Source of the DNA: Rhodobacteraceae bacterium LMO-JJ12 | Lineage (GTDB): Bacteria > Pseudomonadota > Alphaproteobacteria > Rhodobacterales > Rhodobacteraceae | Assembly (NCBI GenBank): GCA_021555075.1 | Contig: JAKGBX010000001.1 | Location: 1,984,001 to 2,048,000, forward strand | Reading direction: 5' to 3' | Length of the DNA stretch: 64,000 nucleotides | Part shown: positions 53,507 to 61,216 of the stretch, piece after piece | Numbering within the stretch: the first letter of the stretch is position 1 | Layout of the letters: every line of letters begins with the position of its first letter | The notes under the pieces: model-generated | What the model was told of the DNA's origin: nothing | Database searches by the model: none | The model's input: the letters and a program-made list of their open reading frames with translations, nothing else | Position numbers and translations under genes: made by a program

Positions 53507-53519
53507 AGACCAAATCTAT
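53505..53519. promoter_or_regulatory. LysR-type T-N11-A dyad overlapping the lysR start
   Basis: ATAGA-CCAAA-TCTAT is a perfect 5-5-5 dyad with the T-N11-A pattern, placed over the regulator's start codon and about 140 bp before the transporter gene. Confidence 0.55.
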
Positions 53520-53659
53520 TGTCGGGATCACGAATATCTATTTGCCCTATGTGGCAGTGCGGCGCAACCTGCGATTCATGAGGTCTCTGGCCTGCGACTC
53601 GATGGGAGCAGGTAAGGAGGCACGACCAGAAACGACGACTTAGAACAGGGAAAAACAGA

Positions 53660-54454
53660 ATGAAAAAATCCATGACACTCCTGCGTCGCAGCCTTTTGAT
53701 CGGCGCCACCGCTTTGATGGGCGTGAGCCTTGCACCGATTGGTGCCAGCGCAGACGAGTTGGCCGAGATCAAGGAGCGCGGCGTTCTGCGCATCGCCATG
53801 ACGGGACAGTATCCGCCGTTCAACTTTGTCAACGAAAGCAACGAGGTCGTCGGGTTCGACCCTTCGATCGGCACCGAGATCGCCAAGCGGATGGGGCTTG
53901 AGACCGAGATCATCACCACCGCGTGGGATGGCATCATCGGCGGTCTTCTGGCCAATAAATACGACGCTGTTGTCGGCTCGATGTCGATCACTGCAGAGCG
54001 TGACAAGGTGATTGATTTTGTCGGCCCCTATTATAACACCAAGCGCGCGTTCTTTACCGTTGCCGGGTCGGATATCACCACGCTTGAGCAGTTGAGCGAC
54101 CCCGAAGTCAGAGTGGGTTTGACCTTGGGTGAGACGCATGACCAATGGGCGCGCGATCAGGGCTATAACGTCAAGACCTACAAAGGCTTGCCGGAACTGC
54201 TGCTTGAGCTGACCAATGGGCGTGTTGATGTGATCGTCAACGATTCAATCCCCGTTTTGCTGGCCATGAAAGCCGGGCAATACGATCTGGCCGAGATCCC
54301 TGCGCCGGATGCAGAAGCATTCCCTGCGGGGATTGCGATCCGCGAGGGGAACCCCGAATTGGCCGCCGCCATGCAAAAGGCGCTGGACGATATGATGGAA
54401 GACGGCACCTATATGAAGTTGGCAAATGAATGGGTTGGCGGCGATATCCGCTGA
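53660..54454 (+). CDS. Polar amino acid ABC transporter binding protein
   Basis: This 264-aa family 3 binding protein has a signal peptide (to about GASADEL), GVLRIAMTGQYPPFNFVN and the family segment GFDPSIGTEIAKRMG. R-in-SMSITAERDKVIDF provides the arginine that normally grips the ligand carboxylate. The usual D-rich amino-binding segment is present as VDVIVNDSI. Ligand class: an amino acid or other zwitterion. It is first in an operon with two permeases, an ATPase and four enzymes. GGGA lies before the ATG. Confidence 0.93.
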   Translation: MKKSMTLLRRSLLIGATALMGVSLAPIGASADELAEIKERGVLRIAMTGQYPPFNFVNESNEVVGFDPSIGTEIAKRMGLETEIITTAWDGIIGGLLANKYDAVVGSMSITAERDKVIDFVGPYYNTKRAFFTVAGSDITTLEQLSDPEVRVGLTLGETHDQWARDQGYNVKTYKGLPELLLELTNGRVDVIVNDSIPVLLAMKAGQYDLAEIPAPDAEAFPAGIAIREGNPELAAAMQKALDDMMEDGTYMKLANEWVGGDIR

Positions 54455-54464
54455 TACGTTCCCT

Positions 54465-54494
54465 GCGGCCCGCCGGGTGTTTCCGACGGGCCGC
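54465..54494 (+). terminator. Stem-loop after the binding protein gene
   Basis: GCGGCCCG and CGGGCCGC pair around a 14-nt loop with no T run. It probably stabilises the binding-protein mRNA and lowers read-through into the permease genes. Confidence 0.6.
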
Positions 54495-54603
54495 GATTTG
54501 GCAGACCTGCGTTGTTGCCATGAGCCGAGCGTATCGCAAGGCCGCGCCAGCGCACAAACGCTACCGACAGCGTTGTCTGGTATGACCTTATCGGAGATTC
54601 CCT

Positions 54604-55251
54604 TTGGATATTGAGCTTATCCTGCGCGTCTATCCGTTCTTCCTGGAAGCGGCGCTTGTCACCGTCGAACTGTCAATTCTGACCTGCATTCTGGGCCTTG
54701 CCTGTGGTGCGCTGGGCGCGTCGATGCGGCTTTCGCGGCTGGCGCCGCTGCGTTGGATCGCGGCAACTTATGTGAGCGTGTTTCGTGGCACCCCTGCCCT
54801 CATTCAGGTCTTTATCCTGTATTTCGGGGGCCCGCAGATCGGCATCAACCTTGATGCCTTCACGGCGGGCACTATCGCGCTTGGGGTCAATATCGGCGCC
54901 TATATGACCGAAACCATTCGCGGGGCCATCCTGTCGGTGGACAAGGGGCAGACTGAGGCGGCGCGCACATTGGGGATGAGCCGGTGGGAGACCATGCGCA
55001 AGATCGTTCTGCCACAGGCGGCGCGTATGATGATCAGGCCCTTGGGTGTGAACATAAACGCGCTGATCAAGGGCACAGCGCTTCTGGCGCCGATTTCGGT
55101 GGTCGAGTTGACCCAGACCGCACAGCGTTTCATCGGCTCAACCTATAAGCCATTCGAGATGTTTTTGCTGGCGGGAATCCTCTACATGATCTTCATCTAT
55201 GTGGTCGGTCACGGTATCAACTGGCTTGACCGTCGGGCGCGTATCACATGA
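54604..55251 (+). CDS. Polar amino acid ABC transporter permease (HisM/GlnP type), first
   Basis: This 215-aa permease of the His/Glu/Gln/Arg/opine family has about five helices. The coupling loop is AARTLGMSRWETMRKIVLPQAARMMIRPL (an EAA-type motif). The start is a TTG with GGAG eight bases upstream and no better ATG near. It forms a heterodimer with the next permease. Confidence 0.92.
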   Translation: MDIELILRVYPFFLEAALVTVELSILTCILGLACGALGASMRLSRLAPLRWIAATYVSVFRGTPALIQVFILYFGGPQIGINLDAFTAGTIALGVNIGAYMTETIRGAILSVDKGQTEAARTLGMSRWETMRKIVLPQAARMMIRPLGVNINALIKGTALLAPISVVELTQTAQRFIGSTYKPFEMFLLAGILYMIFIYVVGHGINWLDRRARIT

Positions 55252-55290
55252 GCCGCGCCACCCCCACCGCATCGCTGACAGGAGGCCGAC

Positions 55291-55947
55291 ATGGGTCTTG
55301 ATTTCACGGTAGTCCCGGATTATTTCGGCATGCTTTTGCTGGGTATGGGCTGGACCATTGCCATCACGATTGGCGCAGGCCTGCTGAGTTTTTTCGGCGG
55401 TATCATCTTTGCTGTCGCTGCGCTCTATGGGCATTGGGTGATCCGGTTGCCGATGCGCGGTTTCGCCTTTCTGTTCATGGGCACGCCGCTCTTGCTGCAA
55501 CTTTTCCTGATCTATTTCGGCCTGATCCAGATCGGCATCGACCTGCCGGCCTTTGTGGCGGGGGTAATCGGGTTGGGGCTGCATTTTGCGGTCTATAACT
55601 CGGAGCTTATTCAGGCGTCGATCCTGGCGGTGGACAAGGGCCAGTATGAAGGTGCGCGCACATTGGGTCTGTCGCGGGGCCAGACATTGCGGCGGATCGT
55701 TATACCGCAGGCGGTGCATGCGGTGATCCCGCCGATGGGCAACAATATGATCGCATTGCTGAAAGACTCAGCGCTTGTGTCGGTGATCGGTGTGGCCGAA
55801 CTGACGCTGGCGGCACAGCAGGCAATCAGCCGAACCTATCGCCCGTTCGAATTCTATATCGCTGCCGCCGCCTGTTATTACGTCATCAACCTTGCGCTGG
55901 AGGCGGGACTGCGCCGTCTGGAACGTCGCATTGCTGCGTCGCGCTGA
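55291..55947 (+). CDS. Polar amino acid ABC transporter permease (HisM/GlnP type), second
   Basis: This 218-aa permease of the same family has the EAA-type loop GARTLGLSRGQTLRRIVIPQAVHAVIPPM near residues 128-156 and five predicted helices. GACAGGAGG precedes the ATG. It is in one operon with the preceding permease (39 bp apart) and the ATPase gene (15 bp). Confidence 0.92.
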   Translation: MGLDFTVVPDYFGMLLLGMGWTIAITIGAGLLSFFGGIIFAVAALYGHWVIRLPMRGFAFLFMGTPLLLQLFLIYFGLIQIGIDLPAFVAGVIGLGLHFAVYNSELIQASILAVDKGQYEGARTLGLSRGQTLRRIVIPQAVHAVIPPMGNNMIALLKDSALVSVIGVAELTLAAQQAISRTYRPFEFYIAAAACYYVINLALEAGLRRLERRIAASR

Positions 55948-55962
55948 GAAAGGAAACCTGTG

Positions 55963-56724
55963 ATGAGCGATCAAGCCTTTGTCACCATCAAGAATGCCGC
56001 CAAGAGCTTTGGTGCGCTGAAGGTTCTCAAGGATATTAACCTGACGGTCGAACGTGGCCAGATCGTTGCGATTATCGGTCCGTCGGGGTCGGGGAAATCG
56101 ACGCTGCTGCGCGCGATCAACGAGCTTGACCCGTTGAGTTCGGGCGAGGTTTGGCTGGAAGATGTGCAGATCAACAAGAAGCTGCCGCATCGTCAGTATG
56201 AGGCGCATGTCAACCAGGTGCGCCAGAATATCGGTATGGTGTTTCAGCACTTTAACCTGTTCCCCCACCTTACTGTGCGCGGCAACATCACGTTGGCGCC
56301 GCGCATGCTTAAGGGGTTATCGGCGCAGGAGGCAGATACGCTGGCTGAAGAACAACTGGCCAAGGTCGGACTGGCGGAAAAGATCGACGAATACCCCTCG
56401 CGGCTTTCGGGCGGACAGAAGCAGCGCGTGGCGATTGCGCGCGCATTGGCGATGAAACCCAAGGTGATGCTGTTTGACGAGGCGACATCGGCGCTTGATC
56501 CTGAATTGGTGGAAGAGGTCAATCTGGTGATGAAGCAGTTGGCCGAGGAACATATGACGATGATCATCGTCACGCATGAGATGGATTTTGCCGCGTCGGT
56601 CTGTGACCGGGTGTTGTTCATGGATCAGGGCGTGGTGGTCGAGGAAGGCCCGCCGTCGGTGATCTTTGAGAACCCCAAGGAAGAGCGCACCCGCAATTTC
56701 CTGCGCAAGCATCTCAGCCGCTGA
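55963..56724 (+). CDS. Polar amino acid ABC transporter ATPase
   Basis: This 253-aa ATPase of the GlnQ/HisP group has Walker [10 protein letters not shown], the Q-loop in [14 protein letters not shown], signature [15 protein letters not shown] and Walker [16 protein letters not shown]. The switch histidine lies in VTHEMDFA. An AAAGGAAA site precedes the ATG; a GTG one codon upstream is also in frame. It energises the two permeases. The aminotransferase gene starts 12 bp after its stop. Confidence 0.94.
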   Translation: MSDQAFVTIKNAAKSFGALKVLKDINLTVERGQIVAIIGPSGSGKSTLLRAINELDPLSSGEVWLEDVQINKKLPHRQYEAHVNQVRQNIGMVFQHFNLFPHLTVRGNITLAPRMLKGLSAQEADTLAEEQLAKVGLAEKIDEYPSRLSGGQKQRVAIARALAMKPKVMLFDEATSALDPELVEEVNLVMKQLAEEHMTMIIVTHEMDFAASVCDRVLFMDQGVVVEEGPPSVIFENPKEERTRNFLRKHLSR

Positions 56725-56736
56725 AAGCCCGCGCCG

Positions 56737-58074
56737 ATGAGCAACCTGTTTTATCAGACGAAATCACCACGCCCGATGCTTGAGCGGGCCGAGGGGATTT
56801 ATATGTGGGACAAGGCCGGGAGGCGCTATATCGACGGATCGAGCGGCGCGATGGTCAGCAATATCGGCCATTCCAACCCTGCCGTTCTGGACGCGATGCG
56901 CGCCCAGATGGAAAAGGCGACCTTTGGTTATCGGTTGCATTTCCAGACGGAAAGTTCCGAACGGCTGGCGGCGAAAACGGCTGCACTGGCGCCCGAGGGC
57001 ATGAACAAGGTGTTTTTCGTCTCGGGTGGGTCCGAGGCGGTGGAAAGCACGCTGAAACTGGCGCGGCAATTCGCGCTGACGCAAGGCGAGGCGCAGCGTT
57101 TCAAGGTGATTTCGCGTTTTCCAAGCTATCACGGTTGCACGATGGGCGCGCTGAGCATTACCGGAATGGCGACGATGACAGCGCCGTTTGATCCAATGAT
57201 GCAACGGATGCCCAAGGTGGCGGCGCCGCGTGCTTATCTCGATGGGCTGAACCCGGATGACCCGGCGACGGGGCTTTACTATGCCAACATGCTGGAAGCG
57301 AAGATTTTGGAGGAAGGGCCAGAAACGGTGCTGGCTTTTATCGTTGAGCCGGTGGGGGGCGCGTCGACCGGCGCACTGGTGCCGCCTGCGGGGTATATGC
57401 AGCGCATTCGCGAGATTTGCACCGAGTATGGCGTGTTGCTGATCCATGACGAAGTGATGACCGGAGGCGGGCGCACCGGGCGGTTCTTTGGGGCTGAGCA
57501 TTGGGATGTGGTGCCTGACCTTATTTCGCTCTCCAAGGGGTTTGGCGGCGGGTATGTGCCGCTGGGCGCGATGATTGCGCGCGATGATATTGTCGAGGCT
57601 GTGATGGGTGCGGGCGGGTTCGTGCATGGCTTTACCTATGCGGGAAATCCGCTGGCATGTGCTGCCGGGTGCGCCGTGTTAGAGCAGGTTGAGGCGCATG
57701 ATCTGACCGGGAATGCGGAACGGATGGGTGAGAAACTGAGGGCGCGTCTGGAAGGGTTGATGCAATGCTTTCCGTTGATCGGGGATGTGCGTGGCAAAGG
57801 CTTGTTGATGGCGTTTGAGTTGATGGCGGACCGGGAGAGCAAAGCGCCGTTGCCCACCGAGTTGAACGCCCATGCGCGGCTGGTTGATATTGCCTATGAC
57901 AACGGCTTGATCATCTATTCGCGTCGCACGCGGGGCGGTGCCTCGGGCGATCATTTTCTGGTCTGCCCGCCGATGATCGTCAACGAGGCGCAGTTGGATG
58001 AACTCACCGACATGCTGGAGCGGTCGCTCTCGACTTTTATGGCGGAAATCCCGCAGCTTTCGGGCGCGGCATAA
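56737..58074 (+). CDS. Class III aminotransferase, candidate N6-acetyl-beta-lysine transaminase
   Basis: This 445-aa PLP enzyme of the class III (omega-amino acid:pyruvate) family has the PLP-phosphate site SGGSEAVES (96-104), D238 in LIHDEVMTGGGRTGR and the PLP lysine K267 in LSLSKGFGGGYVPLG. Such enzymes transaminate beta- or omega-amino groups. Its place directly before a BKACE enzyme, which needs a beta-keto acid, suggests that it converts a beta-amino acid into a beta-keto acid. In the Pseudomonas beta-lysine route this step is 6-N-acetyl-beta-lysine to 3-keto-6-acetamidohexanoate. The specificity is inference. Confidence 0.88.
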   Translation: MSNLFYQTKSPRPMLERAEGIYMWDKAGRRYIDGSSGAMVSNIGHSNPAVLDAMRAQMEKATFGYRLHFQTESSERLAAKTAALAPEGMNKVFFVSGGSEAVESTLKLARQFALTQGEAQRFKVISRFPSYHGCTMGALSITGMATMTAPFDPMMQRMPKVAAPRAYLDGLNPDDPATGLYYANMLEAKILEEGPETVLAFIVEPVGGASTGALVPPAGYMQRIREICTEYGVLLIHDEVMTGGGRTGRFFGAEHWDVVPDLISLSKGFGGGYVPLGAMIARDDIVEAVMGAGGFVHGFTYAGNPLACAAGCAVLEQVEAHDLTGNAERMGEKLRARLEGLMQCFPLIGDVRGKGLLMAFELMADRESKAPLPTELNAHARLVDIAYDNGLIIYSRRTRGGASGDHFLVCPPMIVNEAQLDELTDMLERSLSTFMAEIPQLSGAA

Positions 58075-58083
58075 GGAAAACCC

Positions 58084-59010
58084 ATGTCAAAGATCATCAT
58101 CACCTGCGCCGTAACCGGTTCGATCCACACGCCCTCGATGTCGCCCTATCTGCCCGTGACGGGCGAGGAAATCATCGAGAACGCGCTCGGGGCCGCCGAG
58201 GCCGGGGCCGCGATTTTACATCTGCATGCACGGGACCCGGAAAATGGCCGCCCTTCGGCTTCGCCGGAGCATTTCATGGGGTTTTTGCCGCAGATCAAGC
58301 AACGCTCGGATGCTGTAATCAACATCACCACCGGCGGCAGTGCGACGATGACGCTGGAGGCGCGGCTGGCTGCGCCGAAACTGGCGGCGCCGGAGATGTG
58401 TTCGCTCAACATGGGGACGATGAATTTCGCGCTTTATCCGGCGGCCGAGCGGATCACCGATTGGAAATATGACTGGGAAAAACGGTTTCTGGAGGAGTCC
58501 GACGATCTGGTTTTCAAGAACACGCCGCGCGACATGGCGCATGTGTTGCGCGAAATGGGTGACGAGCGCGGCGCGCGGTTTGAGTTTGAATGCTATGACG
58601 TCAGCCATCTCTATATGCTGCGCCATTTTGTTGATCGTGGGCTGGTGCGCGGGCCGCTGTTTATTCAGTTCGTTTTTGGCGTGCTGGGGGGGATCGGGCC
58701 GGACCCGGAAAACCTGACCCATATGAAGCTGATCGCGGATAAGTTGTTTGGCGATGATTATACGTTTTCGGTCTTGGCGGCGGGGCGGCATCAGATGCCG
58801 TTGATCACCATGTCCGCCATCTTGGGCGGGCATGTGCGTGTCGGGCTTGAGGATAGCCTGATGATCTCACGCGGGACGCTGGCCAAGAACAATGCCGAGC
58901 AAGTGAGCAAGATCCGCCGCGTTGTCGAGGAGTTGGGCCGCACGGTGGCCAGCCCGGATGAGGTGCGCGGGATGCTTGACCTCAAGGGTGCGGACCGGAC
59001 GGGGATTTGA
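58084..59010 (+). CDS. BKACE-family beta-keto acid cleavage enzyme
   Basis: This 308-aa TIM-barrel zinc enzyme belongs to the DUF849/BKACE family, which converts a beta-keto acid plus acetyl-CoA into acetoacetate and a shortened CoA ester. Zinc ligands H46 and H48 in ILHLHARDP match Kce numbering exactly. The third ligand and the catalytic Asp correspond to E256-D257 in VRVGLEDSLM. It is longer than Kce (about 275 aa) through an insert near 125-190. The predicted substrate here is a beta-keto-omega-acetamido acid. Dehydrocarnitine and other BKACE substrates cannot be excluded. Confidence 0.9.
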   Translation: MSKIIITCAVTGSIHTPSMSPYLPVTGEEIIENALGAAEAGAAILHLHARDPENGRPSASPEHFMGFLPQIKQRSDAVINITTGGSATMTLEARLAAPKLAAPEMCSLNMGTMNFALYPAAERITDWKYDWEKRFLEESDDLVFKNTPRDMAHVLREMGDERGARFEFECYDVSHLYMLRHFVDRGLVRGPLFIQFVFGVLGGIGPDPENLTHMKLIADKLFGDDYTFSVLAAGRHQMPLITMSAILGGHVRVGLEDSLMISRGTLAKNNAEQVSKIRRVVEELGRTVASPDEVRGMLDLKGADRTGI

Positions 59011-59013
59011 GGC

Positions 59014-59496
59014 ATGGATGAGATTGTAATTGCGCCGGTGACGCAAATGGATGTGGCGCAGCTTGACAGCGCGCTTAAGGCGTTGGCGGCGGATTTGGGT
59101 GACGCCTATACCAGCGATCAGACGGCCTTGGCCGAGGCGATCTGTGGGCCGGGGGCAAGTAGCCTTGCGTTGCTTGCCACGCGTGATGGCGCGCCGGTGG
59201 GTGCGACCCTTGCAGCGCCGGTGTTTTCGACCCTTCGCGGCGGCATGGGCCTGTTTGTCAGCGATTTATGGGTCGCACAATCAGAGCGCGGCAAGGGTTT
59301 GGCACGTCGCCTTCTGGCCGAGATTATGCGTGAAGGCGCGCGTCGCGATTCCGGGCGTTTTCTGAAGCTTACTGTTTATCATGACAATCCGGGCGCGCGT
59401 GCGGCTTATGACCGGATGGGCTTTGACGCATCAACGGGCGAGACCAACATGGTTCTGTCGGGCGCGCCGCTCGAAATACTGAAAGAGACAACATGA
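59014..59496 (+). CDS. GNAT-family N-acetyltransferase in the amino-compound operon
   Basis: This 160-aa GNAT has an acetyl-CoA-binding motif SERGKGLARRLLAEI (motif A, near 91-105) and YHDNPGARAAYDRMGF (motif B, near 122-137). It acetylates an amine and is coupled by a 4-bp overlap to the deacetylase-type gene. An acetyltransferase and a deacetylase in one operon make sense if the acetyl group protects a distal amine while the chain is shortened, as known for beta-lysine catabolism. Substrate unproven. Confidence 0.85.
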   Translation: MDEIVIAPVTQMDVAQLDSALKALAADLGDAYTSDQTALAEAICGPGASSLALLATRDGAPVGATLAAPVFSTLRGGMGLFVSDLWVAQSERGKGLARRLLAEIMREGARRDSGRFLKLTVYHDNPGARAAYDRMGFDASTGETNMVLSGAPLEILKETT

Positions 59497-60521
59497 AAGC
59501 CATTTTCGATGATCGCCAGTGGAAACACCAACCGCGCTATTTCATGGCCAATGGTGCGATCCTGCGCAACCCGGAACAGGCCGAGCGGATTGATCGGCTG
59601 TTGGCGGGGGCCAAGGCGGCAGGGTGCAGTGTCGAGGCGCCGTTTGACGCCGGGATGAGCCCGATTGCGGCGCTTCATTCGCCGGAATATCTGTATTTCC
59701 TTGAGAACATCCACACACGCTGGAAACGCATCGAGGGGGCCGGAGAAGAGGTGATCCCCAATATTCACCCGGCCAACCGCACTGACAGCTACCCGAAATC
59801 TGCCGTGGGTCAGGCGGGGTTTCATCAGGCCGATACCGCCTGTCCGATTGCCAGCGGCACATGGGAGGCGGCCTATTGGTCGGCCCAAAGCGCGATCACC
59901 GGGGCGGATTTGCTGGCGGCGGGCGAAGACGCTGTTTATGCGTTGGCGCGCCCGCCGGGGCATCATGCCTTTGGCGATCTGGCTGGGGGGTTCTGTTTTC
60001 TCAACAATTCGGCCATCGCGGCTGAACGGTTGCGCGCCAATAGGTTGCGCGCGGCAATTCTGGATGTGGACGTGCATCATGGCAACGGAACGCAGGGCAT
60101 TTTCTATCACCGCAGCGATATTTTGACCGTGTCGATCCATGCCGATCCCGAGCGGTTTTATCCGTTTTTCTGGGGACAGGCGCATGAGCGTGGCACGGGT
60201 GACGGCCTGGGCTATAACCTGAACCTGCCGCTGGAGCGTGGCACGCCGGACGATGCCTATCTTGCGACGCTTGATCTGGCGTTGCGCCGGATCGAAGCGT
60301 TCGGTGCTGATGTGGTGGTTGTGGCGCTGGGGCTTGATGCGTTTGTAGACGACCCATTCAAGGGGTTGGCCGTCACGACCGCCGGATTTGGCAGGATTGG
60401 GGCCGCGATTGCCGGGCTTGGCGTGCCGTGTCTGTTCGTTCAGGAAGGTGGCTATCTGTGCGATGAGCTGGGTGAAAACCTGACATCGGTATTGAATGGG
60501 TATGAAGCGAGCGCGGCTTGA
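59493..60521 (+). CDS. HDAC-superfamily amidohydrolase of the acetylpolyamine amidohydrolase type
   Basis: This 342-aa zinc deacetylase has the complete site: catalytic H157-H158 in PPGHHAFGD, zinc ligands D193 and H195 in LDVDVHHGNG and D282 in GLDAFVDDP, and transition-state Y321 in QEGGYLCDE. Length and residue spacing match Mycoplana ramosa acetylpolyamine amidohydrolase to within two positions. It removes acetyl from an N-acetylated amine. In this operon a fitting substrate is an omega-acetamidoacyl-CoA or its acid (compare 4-acetamidobutyryl-CoA deacetylase). Acetylputrescine is the alternative. Confidence 0.9.
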   Translation: MKAIFDDRQWKHQPRYFMANGAILRNPEQAERIDRLLAGAKAAGCSVEAPFDAGMSPIAALHSPEYLYFLENIHTRWKRIEGAGEEVIPNIHPANRTDSYPKSAVGQAGFHQADTACPIASGTWEAAYWSAQSAITGADLLAAGEDAVYALARPPGHHAFGDLAGGFCFLNNSAIAAERLRANRLRAAILDVDVHHGNGTQGIFYHRSDILTVSIHADPERFYPFFWGQAHERGTGDGLGYNLNLPLERGTPDDAYLATLDLALRRIEAFGADVVVVALGLDAFVDDPFKGLAVTTAGFGRIGAAIAGLGVPCLFVQEGGYLCDELGENLTSVLNGYEASAA

Positions 60522-60526
60522 ACGGA

Positions 60527-61150
60527 TCAGACCAGGGATGTGACCCAGAGCACAGTCGCATCCTCTTCGCTGATTGAGATCAGGTTGTGGCCCATTGCGG
60601 CGTCATAATAAGCACTGTCGCCACGGCGCATTTCGACGGGTTCGTAAAACTCGGTATAGAGCGTGACAATACCGGTGAGCACATAGAGAAATTCTTCGCC
60701 GTCATGGCGCACCCAGCCGTCGAACTCCTCCATCGAGCGGGCGCGCACCCGCGCACGATACGGCAACATCTGTTTGCGCGTCAGGCTCTCGGCCAGCAAT
60801 TCATGCTCGTAGGTGCCTGTAGGATGGGCGCTGCCTTCACCCATTCGGGTCACGCTCATCCGGCCGTTGACTTGACCCGATTGTGGGGCGGTGAACAACT
60901 GGGGCACGGACACTTCGAGCCCCAGCGCCAGTTTCTTCACAGCATCATACGTCGGTGACATCTGGCCGTTTTCGATTTTTGAGAGTGTCGAGCGTGCCAG
61001 ACCGGCAGCGCGGGCGGCCTGTTCAAGCGTGAAACCACGCGCTTTGCGCAGGCCACGCACACGTTCCCCGAGGTTCAGCGGCTCGGGGGTAGTTTCGTCG
61101 CCGCTTTGGCGCGCGATGCGCACGATGGCGCTATGGGTCCGGGTGGTCAT
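60527..61150 (-). CDS. XRE-family regulator with C-terminal cupin domain
   Basis: The 207-aa regulator has an N-terminal helix-turn-helix (about 28-82, ERVRGLRKARGFTLEQAARAAGLARST region) and a C-terminal cupin (about 120-205, with HDGEEFLYVLTGIVTL). This is the PuuR-like architecture that senses amines or amino acids. It sits between the deacetylase gene (convergent) and the acyl-CoA ligase gene (divergent, 66 bp apart), so it probably controls the ligase and perhaps the operon. ATG 61150 is chosen over an upstream TTG. Confidence 0.88.
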   Translation of the reverse strand: MTTRTHSAIVRIARQSGDETTPEPLNLGERVRGLRKARGFTLEQAARAAGLARSTLSKIENGQMSPTYDAVKKLALGLEVSVPQLFTAPQSGQVNGRMSVTRMGEGSAHPTGTYEHELLAESLTRKQMLPYRARVRARSMEEFDGWVRHDGEEFLYVLTGIVTLYTEFYEPVEMRRGDSAYYDAAMGHNLISISEEDATVLWVTSLV

Positions 61151-61216
61151 GAAACGGCTTTTAAGCGTCGTAAGTGGGTCTTGCAATGGCTGTGCTCAGA
61201 GCCTAGCAAGCGGGCC

